A stretch of DNA of 64,000 nucleotides from Bacteroidota bacterium. GTDB taxonomy: Bacteria; Bacteroidota; Bacteroidia; SXHM01. The stretch covers positions 62,001 through 126,000 of the forward strand of contig CANKAM010000001.1 of the NCBI GenBank assembly GCA_947479755.1, written 5' to 3'. Shown here piece by piece: positions 19,829 through 28,904 of the stretch; within the stretch, counting starts at the first letter, position 1; every line of letters begins with the position of its first letter. The position numbers were made by a program, and so were the translations under genes. A model generated the notes under the pieces. That model saw nothing but the letters and a program-made list of their open reading frames with translations, did no database searches and had not been told where the DNA came from.

Positions 19829-21582
19829 TGCAATACTTGAATTCCAATATTGAATTAAGGGAAACTGTTCCTAACATAGCACAAATGTTGCAACACAATG
19901 CAACACGTTTTGCAGATAATTATGTGTTTTTTGAAAAACAAGATGGAGTTTACAAAGGCATAACGTGGAAAGTTTTTTACCGCGATATTCTAAATCTTGC
20001 AGCCAGCTTGAAAAAAGCGGGATTTGCAAGTGGTGATAAAATGATTTTTTATTCACCAAACAGATTTGAAATGCTGGAACTTGAGTTAGCCGTGATGGCA
20101 ATCGGGGGGGTTAGTATTCCGATTTTTGCGTTCTTCAATTCCGACACAGCTGAATTATTAATAAAACATTCCGATGCAAAATATCTTGCAGTAGCAGGGC
20201 ATACACAACTGAATAATATACATGCCTCAATTCCTCTGAAACACATTATTGTATTTGATGATATAATTGATGACAGATTTAATAATCTTCTCTCTTTTCA
20301 CTCGCTGTTTGAAAACGAAAATATAAATGACCAGGTGCTTCGCACAGATGCCTTAGGAGATGAAATATGTCTGAATATGTACACCTCCGGCACAATGGGA
20401 ACACCCAAATGTGTGCAATTAACGCACACCAATATTTTGTCACAACAGGCAGCAATACAGCAATTGTGGAATGTAGATGAGCATGACCGGTTTCTCTCAT
20501 ACCTGCCATGGCATCATAGTTTTGGAGGTATTTATGAGCTGTTCGCAGTCTTATGCAACGGTGCAACTATGTATTTAGAATCGTGTTATGGAAAAGACGC
20601 TTCAACTATACTTGAAAACTGGAATTTAGTTAAGCCCACCATCTATTTTAGCGTTCCACGGGTCTATCAGGCGATTTTTGAACTTTTCAAAACTAATCCC
20701 GATGCCGAAAAAATATTTTTTCATCCTCAACTGAAATTTGTTTTTACTGCTGCCGCACCCATGCCCGAAAAACTATCAAATGAATTTGCAAAGCGTAACG
20801 TGCTTATTTATGAAGGTTGGGGATTAACAGAAACATCGCCCTGCAGCACTGTTACTGACCCACATTCAAAACGTGAAGCGGGTGTTGTAGGTAAACCTAT
20901 TCCGGGTGTTTCTCTGCGGATTGCAGATGACGGAGAAATTCAAGTGAAGGGACCAAATGTGATGAAAGGGTATTATAAAAATGATGAAGCAAATAAAGGA
21001 GCCTTTACAGATGAGGGTTGGTTTTGCACAGGGGATATTGGAGAGTTTACTTCAAACGGATTGAAATTAATAGCACGCAAAGACAGGATTTTCAAACTTT
21101 CAAACGGTGAAAAAGTTATTCCAACAGACATGGAAACACTCATTCACGGAAAATGTCATTATATCGCTTTTGCAATGGTAGAAGGTTCAGGAAAGGAATA
21201 TCCTGTTGCACTGCTTTTTCCCAACAAAAAACTTTTTGAAAACCCGGATTATGAAATCAGTCCAATTGAAGGGTGTTTTTGTCCGCGTAGCCCAGAGGAA
21301 TTAGCAAAGTGCCTCCGAGGTTGTTTAAATGATGCTAACTGCGCAATAGGGCAAAAATTTGCAAAAATAAAATCTGCAGTTCTGATTGATGACGAACTTT
21401 CACTGGAGAAGGGAACACTGACACCATCAATGAAAGCAGCAGTAAAAAATGTAGTTACTATGTATAAAGAGCAGTTGGAAAATTTATATGAAAGCAATCC
21501 TGTTCAAAACGAAAAAGTATTTGTAATAAAATTAGACGATAAGTACCCTGGAAGAGTTATGCAACTTGATAAAGTCTCATAA
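19828..21582 (+). CDS. AMP-forming acyl/aryl-CoA ligase (long-chain FACS-like)
   Basis: 584 aa; MYTSGTMGTPKCVQLTH, YEGWGLTET, GWFCTGDIGEF. Confidence 0.88.
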   Translation: MQYLNSNIELRETVPNIAQMLQHNATRFADNYVFFEKQDGVYKGITWKVFYRDILNLAASLKKAGFASGDKMIFYSPNRFEMLELELAVMAIGGVSIPIFAFFNSDTAELLIKHSDAKYLAVAGHTQLNNIHASIPLKHIIVFDDIIDDRFNNLLSFHSLFENENINDQVLRTDALGDEICLNMYTSGTMGTPKCVQLTHTNILSQQAAIQQLWNVDEHDRFLSYLPWHHSFGGIYELFAVLCNGATMYLESCYGKDASTILENWNLVKPTIYFSVPRVYQAIFELFKTNPDAEKIFFHPQLKFVFTAAAPMPEKLSNEFAKRNVLIYEGWGLTETSPCSTVTDPHSKREAGVVGKPIPGVSLRIADDGEIQVKGPNVMKGYYKNDEANKGAFTDEGWFCTGDIGEFTSNGLKLIARKDRIFKLSNGEKVIPTDMETLIHGKCHYIAFAMVEGSGKEYPVALLFPNKKLFENPDYEISPIEGCFCPRSPEELAKCLRGCLNDANCAIGQKFAKIKSAVLIDDELSLEKGTLTPSMKAAVKNVVTMYKEQLENLYESNPVQNEKVFVIKLDDKYPGRVMQLDKVS

Positions 21583-21593
21583 AAATATAAGAA

Positions 21594-22826
21594 ATGAGCG
21601 AATACAAAATAAAATCAACTGAAACCATGAAGCGTATCATGGGCGAATATTTTATAAGCCTTGATGAAACAACACGTCAAAAAAAGGTAGCGTGGTGCAC
21701 CAGTGTTGGTCCGGCTGAACTGCTGCGCTCATTTGGTTTTGAAGTTTACTTTCCGGAAAATCACGGGGCTTTATTAGGCGCAACACGCACTGCAATGGAT
21801 TTTATTCCCGAAGCCGTGAAGTGCGGATATTCCGGACATGTATGTTCATATACTACTGCGGATATTGGTTCGTATCTGAAAAAGGAAACCCCGCTGCAAA
21901 AGCATTATGGATTAAAAGGTGCACCAAAGCCTGATTTAATTGCTTACAACACCAATCAGTGTCGTGAGGTGCAGGATTGGTTTCGGTTTTTTGCTGATGA
22001 ATTTAAGTGCCCGATAGTTGGCATAATGCCTCCGCGCCATGTTGATGAAGTTAGCAGTGACGAAGTGGATTTAGTGGTAAAGCAATTTAAAAATATGATT
22101 CCTGTTTGCGAACAGGTTAGCGGACAAAAATTTGACCTTGATAAATTTAAGGAAGTAATAAAACTAAGTAAAGAAGCTACATTGCTATGGCAAAAAGTTT
22201 TAAAAACTTCTACCGCCATGAATGCGCCTTTAAGCTTTTTTGATGGCACCATTCACATGGGTCCAATAGTGGTTTTGCGTGGAACGCAGGTTGCAAAAGA
22301 TTACTACACAACCCTGCTTGCCGAATTGAAAAACAATGTAAATAACAATTTTGGATTTCTTCCAAAAGCAAAAACCAGAATTTTCTGGGAAGGAATGCCC
22401 ATTTGGGGAAAACTAAGAATGTTAAGTGATTTATTTACTTCCAATCATGCTGCTGTTGTTGCTTCAACCTATTGCAGCAGTTGGGTATTTGACAAGTTTG
22501 ATGAAACGGACCCCTGGAATTCAACCGCACGGGCTTACACCGAAATATTCATCAACCGCAGTGAAAAAGCAAAAATGAAAATGCTGGCAGATTGGTTTGA
22601 TGAATACAAAATTGATGGCATTGTTTTTCACGACAGTAAAACCTGTTTCAATAATTCAAATGCAAAATTCGGAATGCCCCAGCGTTTGCAAAAATTAACA
22701 GGAGTGCCTGCCTTGGTGATAGAAGGAGATTTATGTGATTTGCGTTTTTTCAGCGAAGGACAAAGCATGACGAAAATTGAAACATTTATAGAGCAATTGG
22801 AAGAAAATAAACTGGTTAATAATTAA
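21594..22826 (+). CDS. 2-hydroxyacyl-CoA dehydratase D / BcrB-like single-subunit protein
   Basis: 410 aa; CGYSGHVCSYTTADIGSYL, AYNTNQCREVQDWFRFF, VVASTYCSSWVFDKF, FHDSKTCFNNS, VIEGDLCDLRFFSEGQ. Confidence 0.8.
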   Translation: MSEYKIKSTETMKRIMGEYFISLDETTRQKKVAWCTSVGPAELLRSFGFEVYFPENHGALLGATRTAMDFIPEAVKCGYSGHVCSYTTADIGSYLKKETPLQKHYGLKGAPKPDLIAYNTNQCREVQDWFRFFADEFKCPIVGIMPPRHVDEVSSDEVDLVVKQFKNMIPVCEQVSGQKFDLDKFKEVIKLSKEATLLWQKVLKTSTAMNAPLSFFDGTIHMGPIVVLRGTQVAKDYYTTLLAELKNNVNNNFGFLPKAKTRIFWEGMPIWGKLRMLSDLFTSNHAAVVASTYCSSWVFDKFDETDPWNSTARAYTEIFINRSEKAKMKMLADWFDEYKIDGIVFHDSKTCFNNSNAKFGMPQRLQKLTGVPALVIEGDLCDLRFFSEGQSMTKIETFIEQLEENKLVNN

Positions 22827-22835
22827 GAACGGCAA

Positions 22836-24680
22836 GTGAGTAATAAGCAAAAACTAAAAGTTGGAATTATTGGTCTTGGGCCGGTAGGAATGATTTTGGC
22901 TGTGAAATTACAGGAAGCAGGCTGTGAAGTGGCTATTTGTGAGCAAAACGAAGCCAAAGCAAAAAAAATAAAAAACGAAGGAATTATTCTTGAAAATGTA
23001 ATCTCCGCTTCTGCAAAATTTGAAAAAGTATGTCAATCAGTTTCAGAACTTCAGGATTGGGATGCCGATTATCTGATTTTTGCTTTAAAATCACATCAAA
23101 CACCTACAGCTGTTAAAGAAGCACAGATACTGAATACTGAAAAACTTACAGTAGTATCGGCACAAAACGGTATTAATATTGAAGAATTGCTGGTTGAGGG
23201 TTTTGGCGAAGATAAAACATTGAGGATGGTTATCAACTTTGCCGGAAATCCGGTAGCACCCAACAATACAAAGGTTACATTTTTCACACCGCCAAATTAT
23301 ATCGGATCAATTAATGAAGCCCGGCTTAACAAAGCAGCTGAAATTGCATCAATTCTTTCATCAGTGAAACTTGAAACTAAAGTTGTAGGCTCTTTTGAAT
23401 TGGTAAAAAGAGTTTGGGAGAAAACCATTTTAAATTCTTCACTCAGTGCGTTATGCGGTGTTGGTCGGTTAACAATGGCTGAAGCCATGAACGACCCCGA
23501 CACAGTTGAATTAATTGAGCAGATAATAAGAGAAGGAGTTGATGTTGCAGAGAAAGAAAAAATACATTTCCCTGATGATTTTATTAGGCAATGCATGCGC
23601 TACCTGAAAAAGGGAGGCGACCATTTTCCATCGCTTGCGCTTGACCTGATTAATAACCGACCAACTGAGATTGATTATTTCAACGGAAAAATTGTGGAAT
23701 ATGGAAAGAAGCATTATGTCCGTGCCTCGCTAAATCTTTCATTCACTAACATGGTGAAAGCAATGACCAACAAAAATATTATTTCCAGAATTCCGGGTGC
23801 AGCAGGCAATGTGAATAGGAAAATTATGGAGAAAGGAATTGTAAATAAAAATGGTTCTGCGCAGGTGTTCCAGAATAAAAACTGTTTTTTAGGAATTGAT
23901 CTTGGGTCGGCATATTCAAAATTTACAGTTATTGATGACACCGCTGAAATTTTGTTCAGATATTTTCTGCCAACTTTAAATAATGATAAGCAGGCTTTTA
24001 AAAATGTGATGCAAACTGTTTTGTCAAATTTTAGCATTAGGTACAGTTGTGCAACCGGATATGGCAGAAAACACTTTACAGATACAGACATTGTCAAGAC
24101 AGAAATAAATTGTGCAGCAGCAGGAGTTTCTCATTTCTATCAGGGTGAAAAAAACATTATAGACATTGGCGGGGAAGACATAAAAATCATTCGCTGTAAT
24201 GACGAAAATCACGTAAAGAATTTTTACATGAACGATAAATGTGCTGCCGGCACAGGCTCATTCCTCTCAGAAATTGCAGAACGCGCTGAAATAAATATTA
24301 CTGAAATGAGCAGTCTGGCATCCTTATCAAATTATGATAAAGAGTTGAACAGTTTCTGCACAGTGTTTGCAAAAACCGAAATAATGAACTGGGTTTTTGA
24401 AGGCATGAAAACACAGGATATAGCACGCGGCATCTATATTTCAATAGCAAATAAGGTTGCAAAAATGCGCTTAGACCCGGGAATTCCTACGTATATGATT
24501 GGAGGCGTAATTGCGCATCACCCTTATCTGAAAGTGCTGCTGAATGAAAAGTTTGACAAGGATATCCAGATAATTGAAAACCCTCAGTTTGTGGTTTCTT
24601 TTGGAGCAGCTCTTATTGCGAAGCAAACTTATAATAGAGATGAAAACAAAACGAAAGAAAAAGAACTTCAGGAGAATTAA
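22836..24680 (+). CDS. Ketopantoate reductase (PanE/ApbA)-like domain fused to BadF/BadG/BcrA/BcrD-type ATPase
   Basis: 614 aa; N-term VGIIGLGPVGMILAVKLQEAGCEV...LKSHQT; C-term FLGIDLGSAYSKFTVI, NIIDIGGEDIKII, NDKCAAGTGSFLSEIA, FCTVFAKTE, GGVIAHHPYL. Confidence 0.88.
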   Translation: MSNKQKLKVGIIGLGPVGMILAVKLQEAGCEVAICEQNEAKAKKIKNEGIILENVISASAKFEKVCQSVSELQDWDADYLIFALKSHQTPTAVKEAQILNTEKLTVVSAQNGINIEELLVEGFGEDKTLRMVINFAGNPVAPNNTKVTFFTPPNYIGSINEARLNKAAEIASILSSVKLETKVVGSFELVKRVWEKTILNSSLSALCGVGRLTMAEAMNDPDTVELIEQIIREGVDVAEKEKIHFPDDFIRQCMRYLKKGGDHFPSLALDLINNRPTEIDYFNGKIVEYGKKHYVRASLNLSFTNMVKAMTNKNIISRIPGAAGNVNRKIMEKGIVNKNGSAQVFQNKNCFLGIDLGSAYSKFTVIDDTAEILFRYFLPTLNNDKQAFKNVMQTVLSNFSIRYSCATGYGRKHFTDTDIVKTEINCAAAGVSHFYQGEKNIIDIGGEDIKIIRCNDENHVKNFYMNDKCAAGTGSFLSEIAERAEINITEMSSLASLSNYDKELNSFCTVFAKTEIMNWVFEGMKTQDIARGIYISIANKVAKMRLDPGIPTYMIGGVIAHHPYLKVLLNEKFDKDIQIIENPQFVVSFGAALIAKQTYNRDENKTKEKELQEN

Positions 24681-24682
24681 AA

Positions 24683-25942
24683 ATGAAAGGATATCACCAT
24701 AAAGATAAAGGCATTGGAATAACTTACGATGATATTTATTTAGTAAACGGAGCACGCACACCGTTCGGAAAATTATGCGGAACACTTGGACAAATTTCGC
24801 CAACTGATTTAGGAATTTATGCGGCAAAAGGAGCAATAGACAAATCTGGAATTAAACCTGAAGATGTTGATCAGGTTTTTATTGCCAACATAGGGCAAAG
24901 CTCACCCGACACTTATTTTCTTCCGCGCCATATCGGCTTGTATGCAGGAATTCCGTTTGGAATTCCTGCCGTTATGCTGCAACGAATTTGCGGTTCGGGT
25001 TTTGAAACAATTATTGCGGGAGCGGAACAAATAACGTTATGTAAAGCGAATGTTGCTCTGTGTGGTGGAACAGAAAACATGACACTTTCTCCAACCGCAG
25101 CATTTGGAAACCGTATGGGATATGCCTTGGGCAAACCCGGTTTTGTTGATATGCTTTGGGAAGCGTTGAACGACACTGCTGCCGTTCCCATGGGTTGCAC
25201 AGCAGAAAATGTGGCAAAGAAATACAACATCACAAAAAATGATGCGAATGAGTTTGCGAAACTTTCTGTTGACAAAGCACTGGCTGCAATTGAGCACGGA
25301 TTTTTTAAAGATGAAATTCTTCCAATGAATTCAACTGTTTTTGAAGCAGAAGGACTAAAACAGAGGAAAATTAATTTACCGCGAGGAGTAAAAGATTTTG
25401 TGAAAGACGAAAATATACGTCCTTCAACATTAGAAGATATGGCAAAACTGCCTTCTGTATTTATGAAAGATGGAGTTCAGAATGCAGCCAACTCAAGCGG
25501 AATTGTTGATGGTTCGGCAATGACCATTATTGCACATAAAAATTTGGTGACAGAAAAAAAACTGAGACCACTAACAAAAGTTATTGCGTCAAGCACCAGC
25601 GCACTTGACCCGAACGTAATGGGACTTGGACCTGTTCCAGCAATAAAATTGATTTTAGAAATGACAGGGCTGAAAATTTCTGATATCGGGTTATTTGAGA
25701 TCAATGAAGCATTTGCCGCTCAATTCATCGGCTGTGAAAGAGAACTCGGACTTGATCGGACTATTTGCAATGTAAACGGAGGAGCTATTGCATTAGGCCA
25801 TCCTCTGGCAGCATCCGGAACAAGATTATCACTAACCATTTCAAGAGAAATGAATTTTAGAAAAGTAAAATACGGAATTGCCTCTGCCTGCATCGGAGGA
25901 GGACAAGGAACAGCTATATTATTTGAAAATATAAATTTATGA
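24683..25942 (+). CDS. Thiolase (acetyl-CoA acetyltransferase family)
   Basis: 419 aa; QRICGSGFETIIAGAEQI, GGTENMT, NVNGGAIALGHPLAASGTR, CIGGGQGTA. Confidence 0.92.
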   Translation: MKGYHHKDKGIGITYDDIYLVNGARTPFGKLCGTLGQISPTDLGIYAAKGAIDKSGIKPEDVDQVFIANIGQSSPDTYFLPRHIGLYAGIPFGIPAVMLQRICGSGFETIIAGAEQITLCKANVALCGGTENMTLSPTAAFGNRMGYALGKPGFVDMLWEALNDTAAVPMGCTAENVAKKYNITKNDANEFAKLSVDKALAAIEHGFFKDEILPMNSTVFEAEGLKQRKINLPRGVKDFVKDENIRPSTLEDMAKLPSVFMKDGVQNAANSSGIVDGSAMTIIAHKNLVTEKKLRPLTKVIASSTSALDPNVMGLGPVPAIKLILEMTGLKISDIGLFEINEAFAAQFIGCERELGLDRTICNVNGGAIALGHPLAASGTRLSLTISREMNFRKVKYGIASACIGGGQGTAILFENINL

Positions 25943-27003
25943 GCAGCGAAAAAATATCTCAATGGCAAATGGTTGAGTTAAATAAAGAATTTAAACTAAC
26001 CGAAAGTTCTGATATTGATTTAAAAAAAGGGGAAGTGCTTGTAAAAATTGCCGGATGCGGAGTATGTCATACCGATTTGAGTTTCTGGCATTCGGGAGTT
26101 CAGACAAAACAACAATTACCGCTAACGCTTGGTCATGAAATAAGCGGAACAGTAGTTGCCGGTGATGCAAAATGGCTAAAAAAAGCTGTAATTATTCCAG
26201 CTGTTCTTCCCTGCGGTGAATGTGATTTTTGTAAAAACGGGCGAAGCAATATTTGCAGAAATCAGTTGATGCCAGGCAATGATTTTCATGGTGGATTTGC
26301 CTCTCATATTAAAGTTCCTTCAAAGTTTCTTTGTCCTGTTCCGCCAAGCGTATTAAAAAAATATAAGCTTGAAGAGCTTTCTGTGATTGCAGATGCAATA
26401 TCAACACCTTACCAGGTTGTAAAAAAATCTGAACTTGAAGCGGGTGATTTGGCAATTGTGATTGGCGTGGGAGGTGTAGGCGTTTACGGTTCTCTTATCG
26501 CGAAAATTGCAGGAGCGAAAGTTATTGCACTTGATATAAATGAGGAGAAACTTTTAACAACCAAAGCAAATGGCATTGATGCAACGCTTAACATCAAAGG
26601 GCTTGACATAAAGACAATAAAAGAAAAAATAAAAGAGCATGCCAAAGAGATTAATGCACCAAAATTTGGTTGGAAAATATTTGAATTTTCGGGAACAAAA
26701 GCCGGACAGGAACTTGCATTTAATTTAATCACATTTGCTTCCACACTTTCAATAGTTGGTTTTACAATGGATAAGGTTGAAGTTCGTCTGAGCAACCTGA
26801 TGGCATTTGATGCAAAGCTTATCGGAACATGGGGTTGCCGCGCAGAGCTTTATCCTGAGGTGCTGAATTTGATAGCCAATGACAGACTGAAAATTTCACA
26901 GTTTGTTCAAACATTTCCCATGTCGCAAATTAATGAAGTTTTTAAAAACACATTAGAACATAAATACACTAAACGTTCGGTCTTGGTGCCGGATTTTAAC
27001 TAA
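25939..27003 (+). CDS. had: 6-hydroxycyclohex-1-ene-1-carbonyl-CoA dehydrogenase (Zn-dependent MDR)
   Basis: GCGVCHTDLSFWHSGV, GHEISGTVV, CGECDFCKNGRSNIC; operon position; ATGA overlap with thiolase. Confidence 0.85.
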   Translation: MSSEKISQWQMVELNKEFKLTESSDIDLKKGEVLVKIAGCGVCHTDLSFWHSGVQTKQQLPLTLGHEISGTVVAGDAKWLKKAVIIPAVLPCGECDFCKNGRSNICRNQLMPGNDFHGGFASHIKVPSKFLCPVPPSVLKKYKLEELSVIADAISTPYQVVKKSELEAGDLAIVIGVGGVGVYGSLIAKIAGAKVIALDINEEKLLTTKANGIDATLNIKGLDIKTIKEKIKEHAKEINAPKFGWKIFEFSGTKAGQELAFNLITFASTLSIVGFTMDKVEVRLSNLMAFDAKLIGTWGCRAELYPEVLNLIANDRLKISQFVQTFPMSQINEVFKNTLEHKYTKRSVLVPDFN

Positions 27004-27014
27004 AAACAAAACCC

Positions 27015-28112
27015 ATGGAATTGAAAAATCACAATCTTGTTGAAACAAATTTCAAAGAAATTATTTTCGAAAAGCGTCCCTGTATTAATTACGATGGAAA
27101 GGAAGTAAGCAATCTGTATAACGCATGGATTATCATCAATAATCCTAAGCAATATAACTCTTACACAACAGCAGCTGTTAAAGAAATAATTCTTGCTTTC
27201 GGTCAGGCGTCAAACGACAGAAGTGTTGTTGCAGTGGTGTTTACCTCTGTAGGCGACAAGGCGTTTTGCACAGGTGGAAACACAAAAGAATATGCAGAAT
27301 ACTATGCAGGAAACCCACAGGAATATTCGCAATATATGCGTTTGTTTAACGATATGGTGAGCGCTATTCTGAAATGTGAAAAACCTGTTATATGCCGAGT
27401 AAATGGAATGCGAATTGGTGGCGGCCAGGAAATAGGAATGGCTTGCGATTTCAGCATTGCAAGTGATATGGCGCGTTTCGGACAGGCAGGACCGAAACAC
27501 GGAAGTGCTGCTATTGGCGGGGCAACCGACTTCCTTCCGCTTTATGTGGGCATAGAACGAGCAATGGCTTCGCTTACACTTTGCGACCCTTGGTCTGCTC
27601 ATCAAGCTTATTATTTTGGTGTGATAACTGACATTGCTCCGGTATTAAAAGTAAATGGAAAATTTATTGCAAACCCTTTGGTGGTTACTGACAAAATAGT
27701 GGACGAATTCGGAAGGTTTGTTTTTGGCACATCAAAAACAGGTGAAGATCTTAAGAAAGCAAAAGAACTTGTAGCATCAGGTGAAACAGACCTTTCCATG
27801 CTGGATGAAATGACCAATAAACTGATTGGAAAAATCCTGAACACATTTCCAAATTGCATGAATAAATCAATCTCAGAAGTTCGCAAGTTTAAACTGGAAC
27901 ATTGGGACAAAAACAAAGAAGCAAGCCGCGAATGGCTTGCCCTGAATATGATGACAGAAGCAAAAGCCGGTTTCCGTGCATTTAATGAAGGACCAAAAGA
28001 AAACCGTGAAGTGGATTTTATAAAACTGCGTCAGCTGTTGGCTGAAGGTCATGAATGGAATGATGAATTGCACAAAACTATTTCACCTCAGTTTCAAAAA
28101 GCAAGTGTTTAA
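27015..28112 (+). CDS. oah: 6-oxocyclohex-1-ene-1-carbonyl-CoA hydrolase
   Basis: 365 aa crotonase-fold; AWIIINNPKQYNSYTTAAVKEIILAF, GDKAFCTGGNTKEYAEYYAGNPQEYSQYMRLFNDMVSAIL, RVNGMRIGGGQEIGMACDF. Confidence 0.9.
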   Translation: MELKNHNLVETNFKEIIFEKRPCINYDGKEVSNLYNAWIIINNPKQYNSYTTAAVKEIILAFGQASNDRSVVAVVFTSVGDKAFCTGGNTKEYAEYYAGNPQEYSQYMRLFNDMVSAILKCEKPVICRVNGMRIGGGQEIGMACDFSIASDMARFGQAGPKHGSAAIGGATDFLPLYVGIERAMASLTLCDPWSAHQAYYFGVITDIAPVLKVNGKFIANPLVVTDKIVDEFGRFVFGTSKTGEDLKKAKELVASGETDLSMLDEMTNKLIGKILNTFPNCMNKSISEVRKFKLEHWDKNKEASREWLALNMMTEAKAGFRAFNEGPKENREVDFIKLRQLLAEGHEWNDELHKTISPQFQKASV

Positions 28113-28115
28113 ACT

Positions 28116-28904
28116 ATGCAGAAAATAAAAACAGTTTTTACTCATGACAATTCAGTTGTCCGCGTTATCCTTGATGATGGGAAAGGCAATGTGCTTGATC
28201 ACATTATGATGGAAGAATTGCAGGAACTACTCAATGCATTCAGGCAAAACAGTCATCTAAAACTAATTGTATTTGAAGGAGCCGGAAAACATTTTTCTTT
28301 CGGTGCAAGTGTGGAAGAACACAAAAAAGAATTTGCTGCAGCCATGCTTAGTTCTTTTCATCGCTTGTTTTATTCATTAAGCGAGCTTGCAATACCAACG
28401 CTTGCAAAAATAAGCGGACAATGCCTTGGTGGCGGGCTGGAAGTGGCACTGATGTGCAATTTCATGTTTGCTGATAAAACCGCAAAACTCGGACAACCCG
28501 AAATTATGCTGGGTGTGTTTCCTCCACCCGCATCCATTATTCTTGCTGAGAAAATAGGATTAGCACGCGCTGAAAACTTATTGCTTACCGGAAAGACTAT
28601 TGATGCAGCAGAAGCAAAATCAATAGGATTAGTAGCTGAATTGTTTGAGGACAAAGCTGCAATGGAAACAGGAACAGAACTATGGATTGAACAGTATATT
28701 ATTCCGAAAAGTGCAACATCACTGCGTTATGGCGTAAAGGCTTCACGGATAAAGTTCAATCATATTCTCAGCAATTTTTTACCTCAATTAGAAAGATTAT
28801 ATATGAATGAACTGATGGCAACCCATGATGCCAACGAAGGGATTAACTCTTTTATTGAAAAGAGAAAACCAGTTTGGGAAAACCAAAAAGAAACAATAAA
28901 ATGA
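28116..28904 (+). CDS. dch: Cyclohexa-1,5-diene-1-carbonyl-CoA hydratase
   Basis: 262 aa crotonase family; FEGAGKHFSFGASVEEHKKE, GQCLGGGLEVALMCNFMFAD; adjacent to oah/had. Confidence 0.85.
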   Translation: MQKIKTVFTHDNSVVRVILDDGKGNVLDHIMMEELQELLNAFRQNSHLKLIVFEGAGKHFSFGASVEEHKKEFAAAMLSSFHRLFYSLSELAIPTLAKISGQCLGGGLEVALMCNFMFADKTAKLGQPEIMLGVFPPPASIILAEKIGLARAENLLLTGKTIDAAEAKSIGLVAELFEDKAAMETGTELWIEQYIIPKSATSLRYGVKASRIKFNHILSNFLPQLERLYMNELMATHDANEGINSFIEKRKPVWENQKETIK

